A stretch of 64,000 nucleotides of DNA from Leeuwenhoekiella polynyae (GTDB lineage Bacteria; Bacteroidota; Bacteroidia; Flavobacteriales; Flavobacteriaceae), in the NCBI RefSeq assembly GCF_004104075.1, contig NZ_QOVK01000001.1:496001-560000 (forward strand), given 5' to 3'. The notes under the pieces were generated by a model, which saw only the letters and a program-made list of their open reading frames with translations, did no database searches and was not told where the DNA came from. The translations under genes were made by a program, and so were the position numbers. This document shows positions 54,022 through 63,053 of the stretch, in pieces (within the stretch, counting starts at the first letter, position 1; every line of letters starts with the position of its first letter).

Positions 54022-55431
54022 ATGGCACAGGAAAATAACACATTCATAAAAGACAGCTTTCTTTTATCAAACAAATATGCAGAAGAGCTTTATCATAAGT
54101 ATGCTGCTCCCCAGCCTATAATAGATTACCACAATCATCTGTTACCTGCAGAGATTGTGGCCGATCGTCAGTTTGAGAATATTTCTAAAGTATGGCTAAG
54201 TGGCGATCATTATAAATGGCGGGCTATGCGTGCGTTGGGTGTGAATGAGCTTTTTATTACCGGTGAGGCCTCTGATGAAGAGAAATTTTTAGCTTGGGCT
54301 AAAACTGTTCCGCACACATTACGCAATCCATTGTTTCACTGGACACACTTAGAATTGAAGCGTTATTTCGGTATTGATGAATTGCTCAATGAAAAGTCGG
54401 GTCCTGAAATTTATAAAGAAGTAAACCGCCAATTGCAACTTAAAGAGAACAGCTGCCGCGGACTTCTAAAGCAAATGAATGTAGAGGCGGTGTGTACTAC
54501 CGAAGATCCATTGGATACACTAGATCAGCACAGAGCTTATGATAGTAAAGTTGGTGGTGTTAAAATGAGTACTGCTTTTCGTCCTGATAAAGCAATTTTA
54601 ATTGATGCCGAAGGGTTCAACGACTATCTCAATCAGCTCGAAGAAGTTTCCGGGATTACTATAGCCACGTATGATGATCTAAAGGAAGCACTGCGTCAAC
54701 GTATAGATTTCTTTAATGAAAACGGTTGCAGATTGTGTGATCACGGCTTAAATCAAATCTCGTGGGTTACAGCTACTGAAACCGAGATCAAAGAATTCTT
54801 TAAAAAACGAAGAGGCGGAGCAAGCCTTTCAGCAAAAGAAGCAGAGCAATTTAAAACAGCTATTCTGTTGTTTTTAGGAGAAACGTATCATGAGCTTGGG
54901 TGGGTGCAACAGTTTCATTTAGGCGCGCTGCGTAACAATAATAAGCGTATGCTGGCTCAGTTAGGCCCAGATACAGGTTGGGATTCTATTGGTGATTATA
55001 CACAAGCTGAATCCTTATCAAATTTCTTAAATGCATTAGACAGCAAAGATAAACTCACTAAAACCATTATTTATAACTTGAATCCTTCAGATAACGAAGT
55101 GATGGCTACGATGATTGGTAATTTTAATGATGGTAGTGTAAAAGGTAAAGTACAGTTGGGTTCCGGCTGGTGGTTTTTAGACCAGAAAGACGGTATGGAA
55201 AAGCAAATGAATGCGCTTTCTAACATGGGGCTTATCAGTTGTTTTGTAGGTATGCTTACAGACAGCCGAAGCTTTTTATCATTTCCACGTCATGAATATT
55301 TCAGACGCGTGCTGTGTAATCTTTTTGGTAAAGAGATGGCTTCTGGTGAATTGCCTAACGATATGGATCTTGTAGGTAAAACCATTGCAGATGTCAGTTA
55401 TAATAATGCTAAAGAATACTTCAATTTTTAA
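54022..55431 (+). CDS. uxaC: Glucuronate (uronate) isomerase
   Basis: Amidohydrolase-fold isomerase converting D-galacturonate to D-tagaturonate and D-glucuronate to D-fructuronate. The ATG at 54022 is chosen because an earlier frame start would overlap kduD. The 470 residues begin near the family motif PIIDYHNHLLP, whose two histidines are metal ligands. LGALRNNNKRMLAQLGPDTGWDSIGD and HEYFRRVLCNL are other conserved stretches. Length is normal for UxaC. It lies 52 bases after kduD and seven before kdgK. This is the entry step of the galacturonate branch. Confidence 0.96.
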   Translation: MAQENNTFIKDSFLLSNKYAEELYHKYAAPQPIIDYHNHLLPAEIVADRQFENISKVWLSGDHYKWRAMRALGVNELFITGEASDEEKFLAWAKTVPHTLRNPLFHWTHLELKRYFGIDELLNEKSGPEIYKEVNRQLQLKENSCRGLLKQMNVEAVCTTEDPLDTLDQHRAYDSKVGGVKMSTAFRPDKAILIDAEGFNDYLNQLEEVSGITIATYDDLKEALRQRIDFFNENGCRLCDHGLNQISWVTATETEIKEFFKKRRGGASLSAKEAEQFKTAILLFLGETYHELGWVQQFHLGALRNNNKRMLAQLGPDTGWDSIGDYTQAESLSNFLNALDSKDKLTKTIIYNLNPSDNEVMATMIGNFNDGSVKGKVQLGSGWWFLDQKDGMEKQMNALSNMGLISCFVGMLTDSRSFLSFPRHEYFRRVLCNLFGKEMASGELPNDMDLVGKTIADVSYNNAKEYFNF

Positions 55432-55437
55432 GGTTCT

Positions 55438-56451
55438 ATGGCTAAAGCTCAAAAAATAATAACATTTGGAGAAGTATTACTGCGCCTCTCTCCTGCTGAG
55501 AATCGTAAATTATCTCAGGCCAAATCCTTAGACTTTTTCTTTGGAGGTACCGAAATGAACGTAGGTGCTTCCCTTGCAGTTATGGGAGAATCAGTAAAAC
55601 ACATCACTGCGGTATCTAATGATATTGTGGGAGATGCAGCACTGAGCAGTATGCTTCAATACGGCCTTGATGTTTCTTCAGTGCAACAGGTTGATCATCC
55701 TATTGGTCAGTATTTGCTAGAAGTAGGTTCTGGTATGCGTAGTAGTCAGATTGCTTACAATCGGTTAAACGGCTCGTTTGCTAATATCCAGCCAGATCAA
55801 ATAAACTGGAATTTTGAATTTGAAGATGCAAGTCTTTTTCATTGGACGGGTATTACCCCTGCTATTTCAGAGAATGCATATCAAGCATTAAAAGCAGCTT
55901 TGATTTCTGCGAATGCAAAAGGATTAGATATTACAGCAGACCCGGCCTATCGAAGCAATCTTTGGCAATACGGTCGTAATGGTCAAGAGGTTTTAAAAGA
56001 ACTGGTAAGTTTGTCAACCATATTCATTGGAGGGGTTAACGAGATCAATGAAATCTTAGGAACCAGCTTTGGTTTAGATAGGGATGGATTTATTGAGGCG
56101 AGTAAATATCTAATGACAGAATGTCCCAATATCAAACAGGTTTTTGACAAGATCAGAACAGGTTTGAGTGCTTCCTGGCAAAAGATTTACGGGAGAGCAT
56201 TTGTAGATAATACCTACCTGGAAACAGACGAACTGGAAATCACACAAGTGATTGATCGTATAGGAACAGGAGATGCCTATGCAGCCGGTTTGATTTATGG
56301 TTTGCATCATCTTAATGCAGAAAAAGCCCTGAATTTCGCTAATGCAGCCTGCGCTTTAAAACATACGATTCTGGGAGATGTAAATCTGGTTTCTGTAGCA
56401 GAAATAACTGAAGTTATGCAAGGAAATATCGGAGGACGAATTAAAAGATAA
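55438..56451 (+). CDS. kdgK: 2-keto-3-deoxygluconate kinase
   Basis: PfkB-family sugar kinase phosphorylating 2-keto-3-deoxygluconate to KDPG. The 337 residues contain the family N-terminal FFGGTEMNVGASLA, DITADPAYRSNLW, and the C-terminal signature DRIGTGDAYAAGLIYGL with the catalytic Asp (GTGD instead of the more common GAGD). It is between uxaC (seven bases) and eda (12 bases). The enzyme is the point at which the KduI/KduD and UxaA branches merge. Confidence 0.94.
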   Translation: MAKAQKIITFGEVLLRLSPAENRKLSQAKSLDFFFGGTEMNVGASLAVMGESVKHITAVSNDIVGDAALSSMLQYGLDVSSVQQVDHPIGQYLLEVGSGMRSSQIAYNRLNGSFANIQPDQINWNFEFEDASLFHWTGITPAISENAYQALKAALISANAKGLDITADPAYRSNLWQYGRNGQEVLKELVSLSTIFIGGVNEINEILGTSFGLDRDGFIEASKYLMTECPNIKQVFDKIRTGLSASWQKIYGRAFVDNTYLETDELEITQVIDRIGTGDAYAAGLIYGLHHLNAEKALNFANAACALKHTILGDVNLVSVAEITEVMQGNIGGRIKR

Positions 56452-56462
56452 AACACAAATTA

Positions 56463-57134
56463 ATGGCAAAATATACCCGAATAGAGGTGGTGCTTCAGAT
56501 GAAAGAAAACGGAATCGTTCCGGTTTTTTACAATCCTGATGTTGAAGTTTGTAAACAGGTTTTAAAAGCTTGTTATGATGGCGGCTTGCGCACCTTTGAG
56601 TTTACCAACCGTGGCGATTATGCGCACGAGGTTTTTAGTGAGCTCAACAAATATGCTAAAGCAGAATTAAACGGAATGATGATGGGGGTAGGCTCTGTTC
56701 TGGACGCCGGCACATCATCGTTATACCTTCAGTTGGGAGCAGATTTTATCGTGTCTCCTGTTGTAAATGCAGAAATGGCAAAGGCATGTAATCGTCGTAA
56801 GGTAGCCTGGATGCCGGGTTGTGGTTCAGTTACGGAAATTTCATTTGCTGAAGAACTAGGAGCCGAAGTAGTTAAGATATTTCCTGGAGCACAAGTAGGA
56901 GGCCCTGCCTTTGTAAAAGGTGTAAAAGGTCCGTTGCCGTGGGCAAGTATAATGCCTACTGGTGGAGTAAGTCCTACGGAAGAAAATCTAAAAACTTGGT
57001 TTGATGCAGGAGTACATTGCGTAGGTATTGGCTCTAAACTTTTTGTAAAAGACGCTTCAGGTAAATATGATCTGGACGCTGTGACTTCGACTATAAAAAA
57101 TGCGCTGGATATTGTTAAAAAACTACGCGCATGA
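56463..57134 (+). CDS. eda: KDPG/KHG aldolase
   Basis: Schiff-base aldolase splitting KDPG to pyruvate and glyceraldehyde 3-phosphate. The 223 residues show the catalytic Glu46 region (FEFTNRGD), GVGSVLDAG, SPVVNAEMAKAC, the Schiff-base Lys138 in EVVKIFPG, and PTGGVSPTEEN near the end. The start of the TRAP binding-protein gene overlaps its stop (ATGA), so translation is coupled. It completes the uronate pathway to central carbon metabolism. Confidence 0.94.
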   Translation: MAKYTRIEVVLQMKENGIVPVFYNPDVEVCKQVLKACYDGGLRTFEFTNRGDYAHEVFSELNKYAKAELNGMMMGVGSVLDAGTSSLYLQLGADFIVSPVVNAEMAKACNRRKVAWMPGCGSVTEISFAEELGAEVVKIFPGAQVGGPAFVKGVKGPLPWASIMPTGGVSPTEENLKTWFDAGVHCVGIGSKLFVKDASGKYDLDAVTSTIKNALDIVKKLRA

Positions 57135-58123
57135 GAAGTATTCAAAACTATTATTTGATTGCTTTAAGCTTTGTTCTATTACTAGCAGTAACGAGTTGCG
57201 GCGAAGTATCTGATAAACGAGTTATAAAATTAGCACATGGTTTAGATGTGACGCATCCGGTTCATAAAGCGATGGTTTTTATGGGCGAGCGCCTTGAGGA
57301 AAAGTCAGGCGGTAAAATGAGTTTAGATATCTATCCCAGTCAGCAATTGGGATCAGAGCGTGAATGTCTGGAGCTTTTACAAATAGGAAGTCTTGGAATG
57401 ACTAAAGTTTCAACAGGAGTATTAGAGAATTTTGCACCACAGCTTAAAGTTTTTGGTCTTCCGTTCTTATTTAGAGATGCAGAACATCGTTTTGAAGTTT
57501 TAGAGGGACAAATAGGAGAAGAATTACTCAACTCGAGCGTCAAGCAACGTCTTAAAGGGCTAACCTTTTACGATGCAGGAAGCCGTAGTTTTTATACTAA
57601 AGAGCCCGTACAAACACCTGAAGATCTTAAAGGTCTTAAACTTCGTGTTATGGAGAGCCAAACAGCTATAAATATGGTTAAAAATCTGGGAGGCTCACCC
57701 ACACCCATTGCTTGGGGAGAATTATACACAGCCCTGCAACAAGGTGTTGTGGATGGCGCAGAAAACAATTTACCCAGTTTTTACCTATCTCATCATTATG
57801 AAGTGTGTAAGTACTATATCGTTGATGAACATACGGCTTTACCAGATGAGTTATTGATCAGCACATTGATCTGGGATGATCTTTCTGACCAAGAACAAAA
57901 GTGGGTTAAAGAAGCAGCGATGGAGTCTCTGGAGTTTGAAAAGAAAATTTGGCATGAGGCAGAAATGGAAGCACTCGCGGAAATTAAGAAAGCTGGAGTA
58001 GAGGTCATTTACCCGGACAAAGAGCCTTTTCGCAATCGTGTGAAATCTATGTATGAAGAGTTTTCTGAGAATGAAGAGATGAAGAATTTGATTGAAAAAA
58101 TACAAGCGGTTAAATCCAATTAA
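57131..58123 (+). CDS. dctP: TRAP transporter substrate-binding lipoprotein (DctP type)
   Basis: Periplasmic solute receptor of a tripartite ATP-independent transporter, 330 residues. Unlike most soluble DctP proteins it carries a lipobox (AVTSC, Cys23), so it is membrane-anchored. The family core is visible: KLAHGLDVTHPVHKAM, GLKLRVMESQTAINMV with the carboxylate-binding Arg, LGGSPTPIAWGELYTALQQGVVDGAEN, and a helical C-terminus. The start overlaps the eda stop by four bases, so it is translationally coupled to the uronate pathway. This implies a hexuronate (galacturonate or glucuronate) as ligand. Confidence 0.92.
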   Translation: MRSIQNYYLIALSFVLLLAVTSCGEVSDKRVIKLAHGLDVTHPVHKAMVFMGERLEEKSGGKMSLDIYPSQQLGSERECLELLQIGSLGMTKVSTGVLENFAPQLKVFGLPFLFRDAEHRFEVLEGQIGEELLNSSVKQRLKGLTFYDAGSRSFYTKEPVQTPEDLKGLKLRVMESQTAINMVKNLGGSPTPIAWGELYTALQQGVVDGAENNLPSFYLSHHYEVCKYYIVDEHTALPDELLISTLIWDDLSDQEQKWVKEAAMESLEFEKKIWHEAEMEALAEIKKAGVEVIYPDKEPFRNRVKSMYEEFSENEEMKNLIEKIQAVKSN

Positions 58124-58124
58124 T

Positions 58125-58595
58125 ATGAAAAAAAGACTCGATAAAATATTAGGGGCTATTTTGGTTTTCCTAATGGCTTCAATCGTTATAGCTGTTTTGT
58201 GGCAAGTTTTTTCACGATACGTATTACAATCTGCAAGTTCGTTTACCGAAGAAATAGCTCGGTTTTTATTGATTTGGATAGGAATTTTAGGAGCTGCGTA
58301 TGCTGCAGGTCAGCAAGATCATTTAGCTATTAATGTGCTGCCTCCAAAACTTAATGAGTCAAACCGAATCAAACTGAGAATAGGTATCAATATTCTTATT
58401 ATGCTTTTTTCATTTTTCGCTTTAATAATAGGCGGTGGAAATCTGGTGTATGTCAATTTTGAACTGGGACAAAACTCAGCGGCTTTAGGCATTCCGTTAG
58501 GTTATGTTTATGTAGTACTTCCCTTAAGTGGAGCCTTAATAATCTGGTATAAAGCAATCGAACTGGCAAACCCTAAAAAATATTTAGCATCATGA
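58125..58595 (+). CDS. dctQ: TRAP transporter small membrane subunit (DctQ type)
   Basis: Four-helix membrane subunit of the TRAP transporter, 156 residues. The ATG at 58125 sits next to the dctP stop; an in-frame TTG upstream would overlap it. DctQ hallmarks are WQVFSRYVLQSASSFTEEIARFLLIWIGILGAAYAAGQQDHLAI (key parts FSRYVL, TEEIARFLLIW, AAYA...DHLAI). Its last bases overlap the dctM start. Confidence 0.9.
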   Translation: MKKRLDKILGAILVFLMASIVIAVLWQVFSRYVLQSASSFTEEIARFLLIWIGILGAAYAAGQQDHLAINVLPPKLNESNRIKLRIGINILIMLFSFFALIIGGGNLVYVNFELGQNSAALGIPLGYVYVVLPLSGALIIWYKAIELANPKKYLAS

Positions 58596-59878
58596 TAGAA
58601 GTTTTAATTCTCGTACTGGTATTTTTTGTGTTGCTGGGAATAGGTGTACCGGTAGCCTGGTCTATAGGTATTTCTTGTTTGCTAACCATAATGGTATCGA
58701 TAGATTCACTGGCCAGTTTTACAACAATCGCTCAGCGAATGGCGACCGGTCTAGATAGTTTTTCTCTCTTGGCAATACCGTTATTTGTGCTTGCAGGTCA
58801 AATTATGAATCAAGGGGGAATCGCCCTGCGGCTCATTAATTTTGCAAAAGCTTTAATCGGTTCACTTCCTGGTGGACTCATTTATGTAAATGTAATTGCA
58901 GCGATGCTTTTTGGAGCGATTTCTGGTTCGGCAGTAGCGGCTACTTCGGCGATAGGAGGTATTTTAGGTCCATTTATGGAAAAAGAAAACTATTCTAAGG
59001 AGTTTGGAGCTGCAATCAATATAACAGCATCTACCACCGGACTTATTATTCCACCATCTAATGTTTTAATTGTGTATTCATTAGCCAGTGGTGGTGTTTC
59101 AATCGCGTCTTTGTTTTTAGCGGGATATGTTCCCGGTATTTTAATGGGGCTTGCATTGATGCTGGTAGCAGCTTTTTGGATCAAGAAAAAAGGATATCCT
59201 GCTGGTGAACGCAGCAGTATGAAAACTGTAATTAAAACCTTTTTAGATGCCTTTCCTAGTTTATTGCTTTTAGTTGTTGTGATCGGCGGTATTGTTACGG
59301 GTATTTTTACAGCAACAGAAGCTTCTGGGATTGCTGTTTTATATTGCTTGGCGTTATCATTTTTGTATCGTGAACTTAAAGTTTCAAGCTTAAAAAGTAT
59401 TTTCCTGAGTTCTGTAGGAACCACAGCAATTGTGATGTTACTTATTGCAACATCAATGAGTATGTCTTGGGTAATGTCTTTTGAAAACATCCCTCAAAAT
59501 GTAAGTTCGGCTTTGCTTTCACTTAGCGAGAACAAATTTGTGATTCTTATCATCATCAACATTCTACTCTTATTTGTAGGGACGTTTATGGATATGACCC
59601 CTGCAGTACTGATTTTTACACCTATATTTTTACCGGTGGTAACCAGTATGGGGGTAGAGCCGGTTCAGTTTGGGATTATGATGGTAATGAATCTTTGTGT
59701 AGGCTTGTGTACGCCTCCTGTAGGAGCTGTATTATTTATTGGGGTTGGTGTGGCAAAAACATCAATTCAAAAAATTATGAAGCCACTTTTGCCACTTTAC
59801 GCCGTGATGGCACTTGTTTTACTTATGGTAACTTTTATACCGGCAATCAGCCTGTGGTTACCTTCACTTTTTGAATAA
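58592..59878 (+). CDS. dctM: TRAP transporter large permease (DctM type)
   Basis: Main permease subunit with about 12 hydrophobic helices, 428 residues. It uses the sodium gradient to import the ligand delivered by the binding protein. Conserved DctM stretches are FGAISGSAVAATSAIGGILGPFM, TASTTGLIIPPSNVLIVYSL, and MDMTPAVLIFTPIFLPVV followed by LCVGLCTPPVGAVLFIG (key motifs only). The start overlaps dctQ by four bases. Together with dctP and dctQ it forms a complete transporter inside the uronate operon. Confidence 0.93.
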   Translation: MIEVLILVLVFFVLLGIGVPVAWSIGISCLLTIMVSIDSLASFTTIAQRMATGLDSFSLLAIPLFVLAGQIMNQGGIALRLINFAKALIGSLPGGLIYVNVIAAMLFGAISGSAVAATSAIGGILGPFMEKENYSKEFGAAINITASTTGLIIPPSNVLIVYSLASGGVSIASLFLAGYVPGILMGLALMLVAAFWIKKKGYPAGERSSMKTVIKTFLDAFPSLLLLVVVIGGIVTGIFTATEASGIAVLYCLALSFLYRELKVSSLKSIFLSSVGTTAIVMLLIATSMSMSWVMSFENIPQNVSSALLSLSENKFVILIIINILLLFVGTFMDMTPAVLIFTPIFLPVVTSMGVEPVQFGIMMVMNLCVGLCTPPVGAVLFIGVGVAKTSIQKIMKPLLPLYAVMALVLLMVTFIPAISLWLPSLFE

Positions 59879-59895
59879 TTTATCAATTACAACCT

Positions 59896-61335
59896 ATGAA
59901 AAACCTTAACAGAGCAAATGCTGGTTATAAAGAGAGTTTACCCTTAAAAGTCATTCAATACGGCGAGGGAAATTTTTTACGAGCCTTTGTAGATTATATT
60001 ATAGATAAGCTGAATAAAGAAGCTGATTTTAATGCTGGTGTAGCAGTTGTTCAACCCTTAGCCAATGGTTTAATTAATGTGCTTAATGAACAGGATGGTT
60101 TATACAATCTGTTTTTACGTGGAATAAAAAACGGGGAAGAAACTGAAGAGATTCATACTATTTCTTGTGTTCAGAAAGGAATCAATCCTTATGAGGATTA
60201 TGATAAATATTTAGCTCTTGCTACAGAAGAAGAACTGCAGTTTTTGATCTCTAATACAACTGAAGCAGGTATTAGTTTTGACGAGAAAGATACGCTTGAC
60301 GGGAAACCTCATAATAGTTTTCCTGCAAAAGTTACCGCTTTATTATACAAGCGTTTCAATCATTTTGAGGGTGCTTCAGATATGGGATTAACGATTATTC
60401 CATGCGAATTGATCAATCATAATGCAGATACGCTTAAGAATATAATTTTGCAATATGCAGATTTGTGGGAGCTGGGTGATGTATTTAAATCCTGGGTCGA
60501 GACAAGTAATAGTTTCCACAATACATTGGTAGATCGCATCGTGCCAGGCTACCCTAAAGATGATATCGAGACTTATCAAAGTCAGTTAAAATTTAAAGAT
60601 AACCTTATTGTTTCCGCAGAAACCTTTTTATTGTGGGTGATTGAAGGTGATGATAAATTAAAAGCAAAGATTCCTTTTGATAAGATAGATGAGAATGTGC
60701 TTGTTGTCAAAGATATGCAACCATATCGTACGCGTAAAGTGCGTATTTTAAATGGTGCTCATACTACAATGGTTCCGTTTTCTATTCTCTACGGAAATGA
60801 AACTGTAAAGGAAACGGTAGATAATGATTTCACCGGGAAATTTGTAAGAGATGCAGTTTTTAAAGAAATCAATCCTACACTAGACCTCTCTGAAGAAGAA
60901 TTGAATGTTTTTGCTGAAGCAGTATTTGATCGGTTTAGAAATCCGTTTATCAAGCATCAATTATCAAGTATAGCACTCAATACGGTGTCTAAATTTAAAG
61001 TTCGTGTTCTTCCTAGTTTATTAGCTTTTGAGAAAGAATACAATCGATTACCTGAAAGGCTTACTTTTGCATTGGCTTGCTTGATACGATTCTATAAAGG
61101 AACCTGGAATGGAAAGGACTTACCGGTACAGGATGATGCAGCGGTAGTTGCAGAGTTTAAAGTCGCCTGGGATCAAGGAGATTATAATGCTATTGCAAAA
61201 AGAATTTTGAGTAATACAACGTATTGGGATCAGGATCTCACTCAAATTTCAGATTTAGAATCCTGTATCGCTCAGGCATTAGAATTGATAGAAGAGCACG
61301 GTGTAGAAGCCGCTTATAAAAAGTTTACGGCCTAA
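59896..61335 (+). CDS. uxaB: Tagaturonate reductase (altronate oxidoreductase)
   Basis: NADH-dependent polyol dehydrogenase-type enzyme reducing tagaturonate to altronate. The 479 residues carry the N-terminal QYGEGNFLRAFVDYIIDKLN cofactor motif (key residues GEGNFLRAF), CELINHNAD, and the Lys-containing KVRILNGAHTTM typical of UxaB. It follows dctM by 17 bases and precedes uxaA. Fructuronate reductase (UxuB) is a close relative, but the pairing with uxaA points to the tagaturonate route. Confidence 0.93.
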   Translation: MKNLNRANAGYKESLPLKVIQYGEGNFLRAFVDYIIDKLNKEADFNAGVAVVQPLANGLINVLNEQDGLYNLFLRGIKNGEETEEIHTISCVQKGINPYEDYDKYLALATEEELQFLISNTTEAGISFDEKDTLDGKPHNSFPAKVTALLYKRFNHFEGASDMGLTIIPCELINHNADTLKNIILQYADLWELGDVFKSWVETSNSFHNTLVDRIVPGYPKDDIETYQSQLKFKDNLIVSAETFLLWVIEGDDKLKAKIPFDKIDENVLVVKDMQPYRTRKVRILNGAHTTMVPFSILYGNETVKETVDNDFTGKFVRDAVFKEINPTLDLSEEELNVFAEAVFDRFRNPFIKHQLSSIALNTVSKFKVRVLPSLLAFEKEYNRLPERLTFALACLIRFYKGTWNGKDLPVQDDAAVVAEFKVAWDQGDYNAIAKRILSNTTYWDQDLTQISDLESCIAQALELIEEHGVEAAYKKFTA

Positions 61336-61378
61336 GTAAATAACTAGATTATTGAATAGACCTTTTAAAGTAAGAACT

Positions 61379-62995
61379 ATGAAAAGCAAACTGATTAAAG
61401 TACATCCCGAAGATAATGTTGCGGTAGCGCTGGTAGATTTGTATGTGGGGGATACTGTAGAATTTGAAGGGCAAAAGCTTAATATTTTAACTGATTCTAA
61501 AGCAAAGCATAAGATCGCTTTGGTTGATTTAGCTGTAGAAGATGCGATTTGTATGTATGGGGTTTTAGTGGGTAAAGCCTTGAATCCAATTAAAGCAGGT
61601 GGTTTGCTAACTACAGAAAATGTAAAACATCAAGCAAGTTCAGTTTCTCAAAAGACAGAAACAACTTCGTGGACTGCTCCAGATATCACAAAGTGGAAAG
61701 ACCGAACATTTATGGGATACCACCGTGAAGATGGACAAGTAGGAACGCAAAATGTATGGTTGTTTTTTCCACTTGTATTTTGTGAAAACCGAAATATCGA
61801 ATTGTTGAAAGATGTTTTTGAAAAAGAATTGTCTTTCCATAAAGCAAGTAAACAAAGGCAGTTGTTACGTAATTTAATTACAGGAGCCCCCGAGGATACT
61901 GAAGTTGCAGAAATTGAAGAAGAACAAGCCATTTTTGACAATATAGAGGTTAAATTTATTACTCATCAAGGTGGTTGTGGTGGTATTCGTCAGGATTCAG
62001 TTTCTTTGTCAAAACTTTTAGCAGGTTATGTAAATAACCCCAATGTAGCAGGCGCGACGGTTTTGAGTTTAGGATGCCAAAATTTGCAAATAGATATCTT
62101 CAAAAATGCGTTAGCTGAAAAAAGTTCTGAAATTAAAAAGCCTGTCTTGATTTATGAACAACAACAGGAAGGAACTGTTGACGATATGCTTTCAAAAATC
62201 ATAAAAGATTCCTTTGAAGGAATTAAAAAAGCCAATCAAATTAAGCGTCAACCCGCGTCCATTTCAAAATTAAAAATGGGATTAGAGTGTGGCGGTTCTG
62301 ATGGTTTTTCAGGTATTTCTGCTAACCCGGCATTGGGTTATGCATCAGATATTCTGGCAGCAGTAGGAGGTTCACCCATTCTTTCAGAATTCCCTGAACT
62401 TTGTGGTGTAGAGCAGGAGTTGGTAAATCGTTGTGTTAACGACTACGATGCCCAACGCTTTATGAAGTTGATGAAAGCTTATGAAAAATCTGCTATTGAC
62501 GCCGGTTCTGGTTTTGATATGAATCCGTCACCGGGTAACATAAAAGATGGTTTAATTACAGACGCGATGAAGTCAGCAGGAGCTGCTAAAAAAGGCGGAA
62601 CCTCACCTATACAGGCAATTTTAGACTATGGGGAATACGTTACAAAACCCGGTTTAAATTTACTCTGTACACCTGGTAATGATGTGGAGAGCACCACAGC
62701 AATGGTAGGAGCTGGGGCAAACGTAGTTGTTTTTACTACCGGTCTGGGAACACCAACAGGAAATCCTATAGCTCCGGTTTTAAAAGTAGCTTCAAATAGC
62801 ACATTGGCTCGCAGGATGCCAGATATTATAGATATTGATAGCGGTGGTGTTATCCGCGGAGAAAAAAACATTAAAGAAATGGGAGAAGAAATTCTAGAAC
62901 ATGTTATACAGGTTGCCAGTGGTGAAATAGAATCTAAAGCAGATGCCTTAGGACAGGATGACTTCATCCCCTGGAAACGCGGAGTGTCACTTTAA
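61379..62995 (+). CDS. uxaA: Altronate dehydratase
   Basis: Iron-dependent lyase converting altronate to 2-keto-3-deoxygluconate. The ATG at 61379 gives 538 residues with an N-terminal SAF domain (KLIKVHPEDNVAVAL) and a catalytic domain: FMGYHREDGQVGTQN, GGCGGIRQD, LGCQNLQ, LECGGSDGFSGISANPALG. The cysteines in GCGG and ECGGSDG are probable metal ligands. A TTG nine codons upstream is a less likely start. It is the last gene of the plus-strand uronate operon and ends at a terminator that overlaps the lacI-type gene's tail. Confidence 0.95.
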   Translation: MKSKLIKVHPEDNVAVALVDLYVGDTVEFEGQKLNILTDSKAKHKIALVDLAVEDAICMYGVLVGKALNPIKAGGLLTTENVKHQASSVSQKTETTSWTAPDITKWKDRTFMGYHREDGQVGTQNVWLFFPLVFCENRNIELLKDVFEKELSFHKASKQRQLLRNLITGAPEDTEVAEIEEEQAIFDNIEVKFITHQGGCGGIRQDSVSLSKLLAGYVNNPNVAGATVLSLGCQNLQIDIFKNALAEKSSEIKKPVLIYEQQQEGTVDDMLSKIIKDSFEGIKKANQIKRQPASISKLKMGLECGGSDGFSGISANPALGYASDILAAVGGSPILSEFPELCGVEQELVNRCVNDYDAQRFMKLMKAYEKSAIDAGSGFDMNPSPGNIKDGLITDAMKSAGAAKKGGTSPIQAILDYGEYVTKPGLNLLCTPGNDVESTTAMVGAGANVVVFTTGLGTPTGNPIAPVLKVASNSTLARRMPDIIDIDSGGVIRGEKNIKEMGEEILEHVIQVASGEIESKADALGQDDFIPWKRGVSL

Positions 62996-63018
62996 AGATT
63001 TTCAAAATAAAGAATATT

Positions 63019-63053
63019 AAAAAGGAAGTATTTAGTGGGTACTTCCTTTTTTT
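63019..63053. terminator. Terminator shared with the tail of the regulator gene
   Basis: AAAAAGGAAGTA and TACTTCCTTTTT form a 12-bp stem with a nine-base loop and a T run. Because the regulator stop codon is at 63032-63034, half of the hairpin lies inside its coding sequence. Confidence 0.85.
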
